Assembly: GCA_009193035.1 (NCBI GenBank)
Contig: SWDT01000145.1
Coordinates: 28,830-92,829 of the forward strand
Origin: Halicephalobus mephisto
Lineage: Eukaryota > Nematoda > Chromadorea > Rhabditida > Panagrolaimidae
Length of the DNA: 64,000 nucleotides
Direction: 5' to 3'
The position numbers and the translations under genes are program-made. A model generated the notes under the pieces. It was given only the letters and a program-made list of their open reading frames with translations, was not told the origin of the DNA and made no database searches. Shown piece by piece: positions 13,001 to 23,900 of the stretch (positions within the stretch are counted from its first letter, which is position 1; every line of letters starts with the position of its first letter).

Positions 13001-13930
13001 TCTTGATTTAATTAAGAATTTAATTCTAAAAAATTAATTTCGAAATAATTCCACATAAAACTGAAATTACCTCTTAGACTACTGTAACCTTAATTAAAAT
13101 CTTTTCAACATCCATGATTACTGTAGTGTAGAATTGTTAACTTTTAAGAATTTATATAGAGTTATGTGCCCCAGATACTATAATCTAGAAGGTTCTAGAT
13201 TTTATTAAAAAGAATTTAATTCTAAAAAACTGATTTCGAAATGATTCCATATAAAACTGAAATTACCTTTTAAACTACTGTAACCTTAATTAAAATCTTT
13301 TCAACATCCATGATTACTGTAGTGTAGAATTGTTAACTTCTAGAAATAAATATAAAGTTATGTGCCCCAGATACCGTAATCTAGAAGGTTCTAAATTTAA
13401 TCAAGAATTTAATTCTAAAAAATTAATTTCGAAATTTTGCAAAGTTAAAAAAGTTACTCTTTAGATTACTGTAGTTCCTAAAAACCTCCTAAATTTCCCT
13501 TCGAGACTGCTTTGTAAAATTTATTCTTAATTTCCAACAGTATCTGATTGATTACGAAATCATCACAGAAAATCGAAATTTAAAGTTATTGTAATTTTTA
13601 AAAACAAAAATTTTTGAAATTATTTTGTAACAATTTTTATTTTTTATATATTGTTATTTTCAGAGTTCAATTAAAGCTTTCGAGTACATGGGGTTCCTCA
13701 AAGAACATCAACAAGAATTCAACGACGCCGCGGCAAACTACGAATGTGCTTGGCGTCTCGGAAAACACCGAAATCCAGGAATAGGGTTCAAACTAGCTTA
13801 CAATTACCTAAAATGCCGAAAATACTTCGAATGCATTGAGATCTGTCTTATAATTCTCCAAAGTCACCCAGATTACCCAAAAATCCGAAAAGAGATTTTA
13901 GAAAAAGCCCGATCTTCTCTTCAATGTTAA
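4020..13930 (+). CDS. ttc-21: TTC-21 / IFT139, IFT-A subunit (TPR protein)
   Basis: Orthologue of TTC21B/IFT139, a TPR scaffold of the IFT-A complex needed for retrograde transport in cilia. Nine exons: 4020-4173, 4220-4330, 6992-7911, 8178-9459, 10173-10356, 10956-11169, 11517-11598, 11889-12637, 13664-13930. They sum to 1321 codons (1320 aa), about the length of the human protein. TPR helices run throughout. Landmarks shared with TTC21B include EKLNPAFLIEI, AIEAYETAMRRNPKD, NYCKGLLEWYT, YLMLKQTQKAKTQLKK and the C-terminal HPDYPKIRKEILEKARSSL. Exon 8 uses a poor donor (GCG/GTTGGA), required by phase and homology. Expression is probably driven by the X-box. The stop lies 22 bp from that of the convergent nuclear receptor gene. 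Confidence 0.95.
4380..4860. repeat. Tandem repeat in ttc-21 intron 2 (about 100-bp unit)
   Basis: Four units repeat the order 'gattatttcgtaatcattc', 'atatat', 'acgaaatggtc', 'gacgcgagttt' and 'cctagaaactgaaataacc'. It is the densest cluster of the dispersed ATTTCGTAAT family. Confidence 0.75.
5160..5620. repeat. Three-copy tandem repeat in ttc-21 intron 2
   Basis: Three units of about 160-180 bp share 'tgaattctgaaggcta', 'tctagattcagaatctatgg' and 'tacagtattataagtg'. A 62-aa reading frame on the minus strand here is a by-product of the repeat. Confidence 0.8.
6194..6356. mobile_element. TA-flanked MITE, CACACAAAAA family
   Basis: The left end reads CACACAAAAAACGTAACTTT and the right end reads TACGCTTTTTGTGTG. 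They form imperfect terminal inverted repeats flanked by TA on both sides, as expected for Tc1/mariner-type insertion. No coding sequence. Flanking sequence ('attattcgtaaatatccc') is tandemly duplicated at about 6080-6195 and 6300-6410, and a second left end starts near 6412. Confidence 0.65.
6767..6958. repeat. Dispersed repeat shared with 31047-31170
   Basis: 'gggcttaggcatctag', 'atgatggtaacaacactatg' and 'gggataccataattggttca' recur nearly unchanged at 31047-31170. The segment ends in a right-end remnant of the CACACAAAAA MITE ('ttttttgtgtgtag'). Confidence 0.7.
9553..9975. repeat. Three-copy tandem repeat in ttc-21 intron 4
   Basis: About 150-bp units carry 'atttaggtaaa', 'tttcactcgctctctt' and 'gacttcaaaaattacgttat'. 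The first unit starts inside the readthrough of exon 4, which explains why the exon 4 frame stays open past its donor at 9460. Confidence 0.75.
10395..10760. repeat. Dispersed repeat, 'ctactgtaacctcaattaaa' family
   Basis: Two units hold 'cagataccgtaatctagaag', 'gatttaatcaagaatttaat' and 'actgtagtgtagaatt'. The family recurs at 12660-13460, 19770-19925 (inverted) and 23235-23540, always in introns. Confidence 0.75.
11195..11510. repeat. Low-complexity AT repeat in ttc-21 intron 6
   Basis: Seven or more repeats of 'aaatttatttaaaataaaaa' fill the intron. Confidence 0.7.
12660..13460. repeat. Four-copy tandem array of the dispersed intron repeat
   Basis: The word 'tactgtagtrtagaattgtt' occurs at about 12736, 12927, 13121 and 13315, a period near 194 bp. 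Each unit also carries 'agataccgtaatctagaagg' and 'aatttcgaaat'. The array fills intron 8 of ttc-21. Confidence 0.8.
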
Positions 13931-13952
13931 TGTACAAAAATATTTACAGTAA

Positions 13953-15998
13953 TTACTGTCTAAGGAAGACATCATTCAAAAGTTCGTCGTATTCAAAAAG
14001 TCCAAAAACTCTGACAAAATGGAAATTCTGCGGAATCAATTTTGCAAATTCCTGGATGGCAGAGGTGATGAGGATCACATTCCCGACTTTTTCGGCCCCG
14101 TTGGTGATACCGTTATGATCATAGATAGCAAACCAGTCTTCATACACGCGATCTCGGACAGCTTTGACGATTTTCTTCGCTTGATCCGTCAGATTCGGAG
14201 CATCTAAATATTGTAATTAAAGAAATTTAAAAATAAAACTTATTTGTCGAAAATAAAATTGATTTAAAAAACAGACAAAATTAAAGAAATTTAAAAATAA
14301 AACTTTTTAGAATTAAAGAAATTTAAAAATAAAACTTTTAAAATTACCTTTAAAAGTAAAGTTTTAGAATTAAATAGATTTAAAAATAAAACTTTTAAAA
14401 TTACCTTTAGAAGTAAAATTTTAGAATTAAAGAAATTTAAAAATAAAACTTTTTAAAATTACTTTTAGAAGTTTTAGAATTAAATATATTTTAGAATAAA
14501 ACTTTTTAGAATTAAAATAATAAAAAAGCAAAACTTACTTGGATCAAAGAGCATAATCAACATCAGTCCTACTACTTCGACGTCCGTCATCTCGATCGCT
14601 GCCATGGGCAAGCAGATATCGTTAATGGCTTTCTTCATGTAAGGGATATTGATTTCCAGTATTGTTTTCTTCGTGATTGAATTATGGAAGTTATCCTTGT
14701 CAGCAGGTTTCTTGAAGCCAAAAGGACAACAATAAACGTCTTCGTCGTCGACTTGATTCAGGTCCTCGTTCAAGTCCCGGAAACAGAAATTCTGATGGTA
14801 TATTCTGTTGGTTTTATGGCCTCCTTGACGGTAAGTCATGTAATATTTCTCGATTATCGTCATCGGAAGACAAAAATTTCTAACAAGAGCGAGTTGATTG
14901 TCGATGTCGAAAATCACGAACGGCTGGATGCTCCTTAAAAATTCGATGATGTTGGCGGCTTCCGCGTTGAATTCATCCTTCACGAAGTAGCCTGATTCCT
15001 TTCTGAATGTTGGCATAGTGCCGGATAGAAGGTCCCTCAGGGTTCGGGGACAGTAGAGCAGACGCCGTCGCTCCACGAGGTGCTGATAAGAACATAGAAC
15101 TTCTTCGATCAGGTTTCCGCACTCGATGACCACGGCCCCCTCCTCGTATTCCTTCGAGTCCGCTTCTCTACTCGAACTATTGCTATACTGGTAAACTACG
15201 TTCGGATTAGATTCATATGGATACGACGAGACGGACGGGACGTCGGGAGTTCCGGAATGTTTATCTTCTTCTTCGATCGTCGACGAATCTGTGGATTTTT
15301 TGGATTTCTTTACTTTCCTAAAAGTTTTATGGATATTGTTGCAGATTTAGATGGGAATCCATATATGGAAGTTAAAAACTCACTCTTTTCTGTTATGTCC
15401 GGTTTTCCGTTTGCTGCCGATCGCGTCTCTCTGGGGCTGGACGGCTCCGGGATCCATCCCTATCCTCAGGCATTTCTTCAATCGACAAGCTCGGCAGAGA
15501 CATCGTTGTTCTGGAAAAAAATATGCAAAAAGTAATCGGGAAAATGCTTACTGTTGTTTATTTCGCAATTCCCGTCTTCTCGACAGATGTATTTCCGATT
15601 TTCGGCGACGGATCTCCTGAAGAAAGCATTACAAGCGGCACAACTGAGGGCTTTGAAGTGAATCCCGTTCGCCGGACCTTCACAGACCAAACAAAGAGAA
15701 CCGTCGGCCACAGAAGCCGTAAACGGACTGGAACGGGGGTACGACGTCGCATCTATCACTTCTACTTGTGTCTGGAATTTATTTATTTTCGATTTTCATA
15801 TATCAAAATCCACCAACTTGTCCGTCAGCATCATAAGAAACGGGATTTTTCGAGATTCCAACCACGTAAATCCCGCCGGAGTTGGATCTGGTTTTCGCGC
15901 CATCCTGAAAGAGCAAAATTTGTAGTTTGACTTCCGAAGAAATAGAAAATAAAACCAACCACATCCAGTTCGATTTCGACATACTCATCGGACGACAT
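13953..15998 (-). CDS. Nuclear hormone receptor (NHR, supplementary class)
   Basis: Ligand-regulated transcription factor. Six exons in phase: 15998-15960, 15904-15818, 15771-15552, 15510-15384, 15317-14539, 14203-13953, giving 500 aa. The DNA-binding domain starts near residue 69 with finger 1 CLVCEG...CAACNAFFRR and continues with finger 2 CREDGNC...CRACRLKKC, then LRIGM. The P-box CNAFF is typical of nematode HNF4-derived supplementary receptors. A Ser/Glu-rich hinge precedes a ligand-binding domain of about 230 residues ending in FLRQ. Both 5' introns use GTTGGT donors. Which nhr paralogue this is cannot be decided by eye. The upstream same-strand GPCR ends 124 bp away, but no clear acceptor precedes this ATG, so an operon is not supported. 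Confidence 0.92.
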
Positions 15999-16122
15999 TT
16001 TCGATTGTATTGATATATCGATATATGAATTTATGCGGATATTAAAAAGTTACAGATTACGTCAAGTACTCAAGAAACAGAACGCCAAAAAATCGATTTT
16101 TATCGGAAGATCATATTATATA

Positions 16123-19100
16123 CTACTTATATCGCATTTCGTCGTAGTAAAAGGAAACACTGCGTTGTTCGTTGGGGTTGAACTCTATAGGTAGTCCGGC
16201 TTCGCCACAGATGTTTCCGGCGGACGAGTACCAGCTCCCGAACACAGGGTCGCTCGAATCTTGGTGTTTGTTTACTGGTGGATCATCGGCGCTTTCCCAG
16301 TTCCGTTTTGCATTATGGGCATATTTGTTGCATAAAATCTTCAAACCTTCGTAGTATTTAGGAAGGAAAATTACGGACAGGCCGGGTTGGATTATGTTAT
16401 AAGCGATACTTTGCGAAAACCGGATAAAGTACTCTGTTTTATTAATTCTCTGATTTGCTAGTTGGGGAGAGAGTTCTTCTGAAGTCAAATTGTCCATGAT
16501 AATCGGGATATGAATTGCACAAATTGTCAGAAGACATCGTAGAAGGATAAAAAAGAACATCTGAAATAAAAATTGTTTTTTTCCAAACTTGACCGTCAAA
16601 GTTCAAAGTCTAAATTAGAACTTTTCGTGCTGAGATATAAATTTCAAAATTCTGATTTTTCGTGCTGAGATATAAATTTCAAAATTCTAACTTTTCGTGC
16701 TGAGATATAAATTTCAAAATTAGAACTTTTCGTGCTGAGATATAAATTTCAAAATTCTGATTTTTCGTGCTGAGATATAAATTTCAAACTTCTGATTTTT
16801 CGTGCTCAGATACAACTTGTGGGCCATGTTTTGATTCCAAACATTTCACAATGTTATAACTATTAATTTAGATAAGACAGAATATAGCTTTTTATGTAAA
16901 AAAATCTTTGTTGTCTTAGCGCGGGAAATTCGAACTTCAATTTCGAAATTAACTATCAATTTAAAAATTAGACTTTTAATTTCGGAATTTGATTATCAAT
17001 TTGAAAATTAGACTTTCAATTTCAGAATTTAACTATCAATTTGAAAATTTGATTTTCGATTTCGAAGTTTGACTATCAACTTTGAAGTTTGATTTTCGAT
17101 TTCGAAATTTAACTATCAATTTCGAAGTTTGACTTTTAATTTCGAAATTTAATTATCTATTTCGAAATTTGATTTTCGATTTTGATCAAAAAATCCACTG
17201 AATTTTGACTTATATCCCTTGCCTGTTGGGCGTTGGCGTTGCTGTCGGTCCATTTGTACTCCCAATTGTACTGTAGTTGAAAAATAAGCAGGATAACTGA
17301 AGTTAGGAAAAGACCCCCAAGACCTGGAATATTTTCTGCATTACTCACATTTATTAAAAACAAAAAATTAAGAAATTATCCTAAAACGAATTTTTAATTT
17401 TATATTTTTAAAATTATATATTTTTATAAATTAATATTTTTACAAAGTGATTCCAGTATAGATTTTCTGAATTTTATAAATTTTATAAATTTTTTTTATT
17501 TTATAAATTTTAAGTTTTATCAAATTTTATAGAATTTTTATAAATTTTTAAAGGTTTATAATTTTTTTATTTTTGAAGTTTTATAATTTTAAAAAATTTT
17601 TTTAATTTTATAATTTTATAATTTTTTTCGTTCTGCGCGGGAGTTTGAAAATTAAAAAAAATAAAACTTTTATGAAAATTAAAATTAAACTTTTACGACA
17701 AAAATCTATGTAAATTTTAGAAAATCCTAAAATTCAAGCAAAAAGTAAAAATTGATTTTGATAAAAATGTTATTTTTTAAATTTTTATAAGGTCGTTTTT
17801 TAAGAATTTCAAAAATTATAAAAAATCAAATTTTTTAAAAATTTTTACAGAAATTATATCAGCATAGATTTCCAAAAAAATAAAAAAGTGAAAATTTCAT
17901 AGTTAATTATTATTTTTTAAATTTTCTTCTTTTGGACAAAAATTCAAAAAATCTATTTAAAAAATCAAAAATAAATTTTCAAAATTGTTTGGAGGTGATT
18001 TTTTAGGATTCTAAAAGAAATTAAAAATAGTGTGAATTGATTAATTTTAAAAATTATTATTTTTTAATTTTTATGTGAGAATTTGGAAATTACCGATAGA
18101 ATCGAAGGTAAAAAGGCAAAGTAGAAAAGAAGTGAGAGAAAAGGAGAGAGAAAAAGAGATAGAAAAGAAGAGAGATAAAAGAAGAAGAGAGATAAAAGAA
18201 GAAGAGAGAGAAAAGGAGATAGAAAAGAAGTGAGAGAAGAAGAGAGAGAGAAGAAGAGATAAAAGAAGAAGTGAGAGAAAAGGAGATAGAAAAGAAGTGA
18301 GAGAAAAAGAGAGAGAGAAGAAGAGAGAGAAGAAGAGAGAGAAGAAGAGAGAAAAAACCAATTAAATATATTTCGCGCCCACGTAAGAGAGGAAAATTTG
18401 AGCAGGAGAGGTCCCGTAACGAAAGGAAGAAAGCGCGGAAAATTTTTTAAGTTGTTGTTTATTATCAATTGTAAGAAGTTTTGTAATTTTGTAAGATACT
18501 GGGGAAATCACCATCTGTTCTCGGCCAATGCGACAGAAGGTATAATAATCTTCGTAAATTTCTTCACAGAAATTGTAAATTTTAAAAATCATGATACAGT
18601 AGAACTTGGATGTAAGATACCCTGCTATAATATATTTCAGATTATAGCATACGGTCTGAGTGAGTGAGCTTGGTTAATCTGTCTTCAAATTTATCCCTTC
18701 TATGATATATCCTTTCTTATAACATACGCTTTGTCCGGTCCCAAGGGGTATCTTATATTCAAGTTCTACTGTATAATAGAACTTGGATATCAGATACCGT
18801 GCTATAACATATCTCAGATTATAGCATACGGTCTGAGTGAGTGAGCTTGGTTAGTCTGTTTTCAAATTTTCCCCCTCCATAACATATCCTTTCTTATAAC
18901 ATACGCTTTGGCCAGTTCCAAGGGAGTATCTTATATCCGAGTTTTACCGTATTTATTTTGGAAAACTTACAGATTAAGGGGATCCATTTCCTTCCTTCGA
19001 GTCCGTAGTCATAGAGCCACGGATAAACGACATCCGCCATTCGGCAGTTCTGTGACACAAGTATCGTCCTGTTGTCAGCAGTGCTTATTGAAAAATGCCA

Positions 19101-20116
19101 AGTGGGGACGATGATTCCGAAGCTCAAAATGAGAATCAGAAGAACGACGGGCATTTTGAAGTAATACGAAGAAACTTCAGAATGCCTTTTGGACCATATT
19201 ACAGAAATCAATTGGTCTGTCGTCAGAAGACTCAGGATTAGGAGATTAGCGAAATCGCAGTAACTCCATACAGTAATATGGAGAGCTTCAGACATGCACG
19301 CAATCGGACGGATTTCTGATTCCGTGTCTCCTGTAGCGAAAAGGATAATTCCGTGGAATCCGGCATATGTCATCCCGATGCTGAACACGACATCTGGAAC
19401 GACACTCACATTTGTATAAAAATCAAAAATAGATTTTTCTACTACATATTCTCGGAGGAAATTTCCTAGAAGTTACAGTAATCTATGAAAAATTTTTGAT
19501 TTTTTGTGAAAGTTATTTTGTAATTAATTACATTATTACGAAAATTAAAAATATATTTTTCCACTACATATTCTCGGAAAAAATTGAGACTTTTCAGAAC
19601 TACAGTAATCTAAGAAGAACTTTCGACATTTTTGTGAAAGTTATTTCGTAATCAACCATATACTGTAAAAAGTTAAAGATGCTTTGAAATGGTTTCAAAG
19701 AGAATTTTGAGAGCTTTTTAAAAATCACAGTAGTCTATGTAATAACTTTTTTAACTTTGCAAAATTTCGAAATCAGTTTTTTAGAATTAAATTCTTGATT
19801 AAATCAAGAACCTTCTAGATTACGGTATCTGGGGCACATAACTCTATATAAATTTTTAGGAATTAATAATTCTACACTACAGTAATCATGGATGTTGGAA
19901 AGATTTTAATTGAGGTTACAGTACTATATAGAAAAGTTATTTTTTTAAACTTTAATCATTAAGTCAACAAAACTGACCGATGACAGCAAATCCGTAGAAC
20001 ATACTGTAGGCGTTCTTGCAGTGAGTCTGCATAACGTAGAGGTAACATATCGACGTTGCGATGCCGATTATTCCTACTACCGGTAGCGCATTCACCAACC
20101 ACTCCGGAACATCCAT
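16123..20116 (-). CDS. Nematode seven-transmembrane receptor (chemoreceptor-like GPCR)
   Basis: Four exons: 20116-19978, 19393-18971, 17323-17223 (or to 17199), 16560-16123, about 333-341 aa. Seven hydrophobic segments can be counted. TM1 is LPVVGIIGIATSICYLYV; TM3 ends LTTDQLISVIW in place of a DRY box; TM4 is MPVVLLILILSFGIIV; TM5 follows WIPLIC; TM6 is FILLRCLLTICAIHIPII; TM7 contains AYNIIQPGLSVIFLP. A roughly 75-residue polar tail follows. Exon 3 can end at a GC donor (CAG/GCAAGG) or a weak GT donor (TCA/GTGGAT); both keep phase 0. Intron 2 (1.6 kb) is packed with repeats and two MITEs. The receptor subfamily is not assigned. Confidence 0.8.
16612..16815. repeat. Minisatellite, about 36-bp unit
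   Basis: Six units of 'cttttcgtgctgagatataa' plus 'atttcaaaattctga', in intron 3 of the GPCR gene. The phrase 'acttttcgtgct' also occurs at about 35880. Confidence 0.85.
16925..17195. repeat. Degenerate minisatellite, about 40-bp unit
   Basis: Alternating 'aactatcaatttgaaa' and 'gactttcaatttcgaa' words. They extend to the 3' side of GPCR exon 3 and may obscure its donor. Confidence 0.75.
17390..18060. other. AT-rich intron sequence without recognised features
   Basis: This part of GPCR intron 2 is made of A- and T-runs ('ttttataaattt'). Nothing else is seen. Confidence 0.5.
18112..18357. repeat. Polypurine GA-rich tract
   Basis: About 245 bases of nearly uninterrupted purines on the plus strand, built from 'gagagaaaagga' and 'gaagagagagaa'. 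It creates long Ser/Leu/Phe-rich reading frames on the minus strand that are not genes. Confidence 0.9.
18597..18771. mobile_element. pogo/Tigger-like MITE, copy 1
   Basis: Ends CAGTAGAACTTGGATGTAAG and CTTATATTCAAGTTCTACTG are imperfect inverted repeats of about 25 bp, flanked by TA. The CAGTAGAACTT terminus resembles pogo/Tigger ends. No coding capacity. Confidence 0.75.
18774..18949. mobile_element. pogo/Tigger-like MITE, copy 2
   Basis: Directly abuts copy 1 and shares its interior ('acggtctgagtgagtgagct', 'ttataacatacgcttt'). Ends are ATAGAACTTGGATAT and ATATCCGAGTTTTACCG, with degraded terminal bases. This is either a head-to-tail duplicate or an insertion at the TA of copy 1. Confidence 0.7.
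19430..19930. repeat. Repeat-filled intron 1 of the GPCR gene
   Basis: 19430-19700 holds two ATTTCGTAAT-family units. 19770-19925 is an inverted copy of the 194-bp family ('ttctagattacggtatctgg', 'aattctacactacagtaatc'). Confidence 0.7.
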
Positions 20117-20930
20117 TACTCGAACAAATAGTAGAAGGCACCGCAGTAAAGGATCTACCTGCTAATCCTGGTCTGTCTAGAACAAGTTAGGCTTATCTAA
20201 TTTTCTTGATGAATTTTTTCAGAGTCAATATTTTTCGCAGATTTTTCCATTTGACAAATTTAAACATTTTGTCTGTTATTAAATTTAGTCAGTAGGAGGA
20301 CTTCAGATGACGTGAAAAAGAAAAAAACTCATGCAAGTGCAAACTTTAAATAAATACACTTTGTAGCTTAAGCAGCATAAAAAATGTTAAATTTTATCTT
20401 TGTTTTTTTTTTAGGGAATTTCTTTGGTAGCGCAATGGTCAAATTCGTAAGATTGCCAAGGTTGAGGTCCGAGTTCGATTCTCAGTCACGGTTCGTTTTC
20501 TTTTGGAAAAATAAAAATTAAAAAAAAAATTAATTTGCAAAAACATTTGTTTCCTCTTTAGTACAGTAATTAGTGCACGTAGTCGCCACTTTTGAAGTCC
20601 ATGTTCGGTTCCTGTCCTGATTCCTGGGTACTTTGACAAGTTGACAGAAAAAGTACACTTCTGAAGTGCCCACGTTGGATGAACTTCAGAAACAAGAAGT
20701 TTTTGATGTTTGAACTTTGAGGACAAAACAAGGTTGAGAAAGTAGACGAGATAGGGACCGGCAATCGTTTGTCGCCTTCACAAAGGCCCGAAGTCAATTG
20801 AGTCTGGACTCGTCCCGGCAGAAAACCTTGTCAGACCCCTCGTTTTTCACTTTTTCCTGTCCGCGGCATTTGGTAGATGGAATCGAGTAAAATGGAAATT
20901 TTTCTTGAATAAATTTAAAATTATTTGAAA
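20117..20930. other. Intergenic region between divergent GPCR and LGC genes
   Basis: It should hold the promoters of both flanking genes. Apart from the tRNA-like remnant at 20420-20497, no gene or repeat is recognised. A short ORF (20570-20797, minus) has no family features and is ignored. Confidence 0.5.
20420..20497 (+). pseudogene. tRNA-like remnant (possible SINE head)
   Basis: An A-box-like TGGTAGCGCAATGG is followed 31 bp later by a B-box-like AGTTCGATTCT. The T-arm can pair (CCGAG with CTCAG, 4 of 5). The D-stem and acceptor stem do not close, so it is at best a decayed tRNA or a tRNA-derived SINE. Confidence 0.35.
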
Positions 20931-23900
20931 ATGATTGGAACAGTTCAGGTGAGTAAAAATTACAGTATACTTTATTTAGGAGTTTTTAGTCAGTCCTTCT
21001 GGAAATGCTCTTGACGACGGTCGTGACGCCTCCAGAAGTCACAAACGCTTCGAAATTCAACCGTACACATCATCGTCATCATCTAAAGACCACCACATCG
21101 ACTTTTTCATCGACACTTCCATCGACCCTTTCATCGACCCTTCCATCGACCCTTTCATCGACCCTTCCACCGACGGAAATTTACGAAAGTTTTGAATGCG
21201 TAAATGCCACAGGGGAAAAGTCCCAAGATCTTGTTCAATTTTTGATGCAGAATTACTCCAGGTGTGTTTGGAATTTTTCCCGAATCTCCTGTGGATAAAA
21301 ATTGCTTTTTGAGACATTTTTAATCGCATATTTCTGGATTTTGGAAGTCCAAAAATCTCCCAACAATGGACTTGTGACAAAAACATCAAATTTCGGAAAA
21401 TTTGACTTGTTTTTTTCTGGATTTAATTTCCGCATTTTCGTATTTCTGTCTTACTAACTACGGTCATTTTTGGAATTTTGCACAAAATCAGATTAATGAA
21501 AAACGAGGAAGTGAAAAATTTTGCAAAATTGTCTTTCCAAAAATTTACAAAACTTCAAAAAATTAAAACCTAAAAAATAAAAATGAAAACGGTGCGAGTC
21601 AGTTTCAATATTCGCCAGATTTGCCATTTTTATCGTTTTTATTTTTTTAAGCGGGAATTCAAAAATCAAATTTCTTTAAAAATTAAAAATAAAATTTTTT
21701 AAAAAATTAAAAATCAAATTTTTAAAAAAATTAAAAATAAAATTTCTTAAAAAATTAAAAATAAAATTTTTTAAAATTATCAAAATGCGAAATTTTTCAA
21801 TTTTTAAAATTGTTGTAAAAATGTGAGTTAATTTTTAAAATTACCATTTTTATCGTTTTTGCGCAAAAATTCAAAAATTCCAAAAAAATTATTTTTTGAG
21901 ACTTTTTCAAGAAACATGGCATAACTCAGGAAACATATTCAGATTAGCATTTTCGAGATGTTTACAATCAAATTACAGAAAAAAACGAAAATAAAGTTTT
22001 TTTTTAAATTTAAAAAAATATTAGAGTAAAATTTTTTTTAAAATCTAAAAATAAAATTTCTAAAAAAATTTAAAAAATAACATTTTTAAAAATATTAAAA
22101 TAACATTTTTTTAAAATTTAAAAATAAAATTTAGAAAAAATTTAAAAAATAACATTTTTAAAAATATTAAAATAACATTTTTTTTAATTTAAAAGTAAAA
22201 TTTCTAAAAAAATTTAAAAACAAAATTTGAAAAATAATTTCAGAAATGCCTTACCGGAACCTTCGCCGGTCGAAGTGACTGTGGAAATTACGATCCAGGA
22301 CATTTCAGACATTTCTGTCATCACGGGGACCTTCGTGGTCGACTTCTGGATAAGTGCGATTTGGCTCGATTCCAGGCTCAGTTTCGGCCAACTTGATCCT
22401 TGTCGAAGAAATTTATCCTTGGATCACGACATGGAACCAAAATTATGGTTTGTTTTTTTTTATATTTCGTAATCGACAAATTCCATCACAGGTCCCCGAA
22501 TGTCTGCGTGGTCAACTCCAAATCCACGAAAGTACACGATTCTCCGAAGCCCAATATTCTGCTAATGGTAGAAAATTTAAAAATTAAAAATTCCACATTT
22601 TTAGAATTTTCCGAGATACTGTAGAAAAATTTCGGAATTATTTAAAATTTAATAAAAAATTTAAAAATTTTCTAAAATTTAATAAAAAATTTCGGAATTT
22701 TCTAAAATTTAATAAGAAATTTCGGAATTTTCTAAAAGTCAGGGATTTTAGAATTTTCTAAAATGTTAAAGAAATTCGTTCTGGGACAGTTTTGTAAAAT
22801 AATTTTAAATATTTAGATTTTTCCAAATGGAACAACTTGGTTGAACTACAGAATCCGTTCAGAAGCACCTTGCGAACTCAATTTGAAGTTTGTTTATTAA
22901 TCGAATTTTAATAATAAAGTTCTTCCAGACGTTTTCCACTGGACAGTATCCGGTGTAATTTGATGTTCGAATCTTATTCTTACAACGCTGCCGAAGTCAG
23001 ATTAAACTGGTTAGAATGGTCCCCGGTGAGTACGGTAAAGGACGACTTCAATCTCCCGGACTTCAAAATGGTCAACATCACGTATGGCAAGCAGATAGAA
23101 GTATACACAGCAGGAATCTGGCATCGGCTCTCCGTCGACATCCATTTCGAGCGACTCTACGGGTTCTACATCCTACAAGTAAGTCATATATGCAAAGTAG
23201 TAATTTAATGCCCAACAAAAGTAACTTTTTCTCTAGGAATACTGTAACCTCAATTAAAATCTTCTCAATGCCCATGATTACTGTAGTGTAGAATTGTTAA
23301 CTTCTAGAAATAAATATAAGGTTATGTACCGAGATACCGTAATCTAGAAGGTTCTAGATTTAATCAAGAATTTAATTCTAAAAAACTGATTTCGAAATAA
23401 TTCCAGATAAAACTGAAATTACCTCTTAGACTACTGTAACTTCAATTAAAATCTTTTCAATGCCCATGATTACTGTAATGTAGAATTGTTAACTTCTAGA
23501 AATTTATATAGTTATATACCGTAATCTGAGAAATTCTAGAATTAATTGAGAAGAATATGTTTTCGAAAAACCGATTACGAAATAATAACTCAAAATTCAA
23601 AGTTACTGTAGCTTTTAAAGTTTTAGAAATTGATTTATAAACATTATGTAATAATATTTTTTTGGTTCTCGTAATTGTAAGATTTTAGATTTATCTGCCG
23701 ACTTATACCTTGATTGTTTTGTCCTGGGTCGCCTTCTGGATGGACACACGAGCCCTTCCGGCGAGAATAACGCTTTCTGTATCTGCTCTGATGGCCCTTA
23801 CGTTTCAATACGGAAACATCGTCAGGTCATTGCCAAGGGTGAGATTTGAAAATTTTAGAGTTATAAAAAAATGATTTCTAAATTAAAACTAAAAAATTTC

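Noticed and set aside
13953..16123. Operon of the GPCR and the nuclear receptor
   Set aside because: The 124-bp same-strand gap is suggestive, but no trans-splice-like acceptor precedes the receptor ATG.
16612..16815. Regular repeats that could be taken for a CRISPR array
   Set aside because: Eukaryotic minisatellite inside an intron; there are no unique spacers between units and no cas genes.
18064..18468. Ser/Leu/Phe-rich minus-strand ORFs up to 134 aa
   Set aside because: Low-complexity translation of the GA-rich polypurine tract.
20570..20797. Second tRNA-like B-box (ATGTTCGGTTCCT)
   Set aside because: No A-box at proper distance and no foldable arms.
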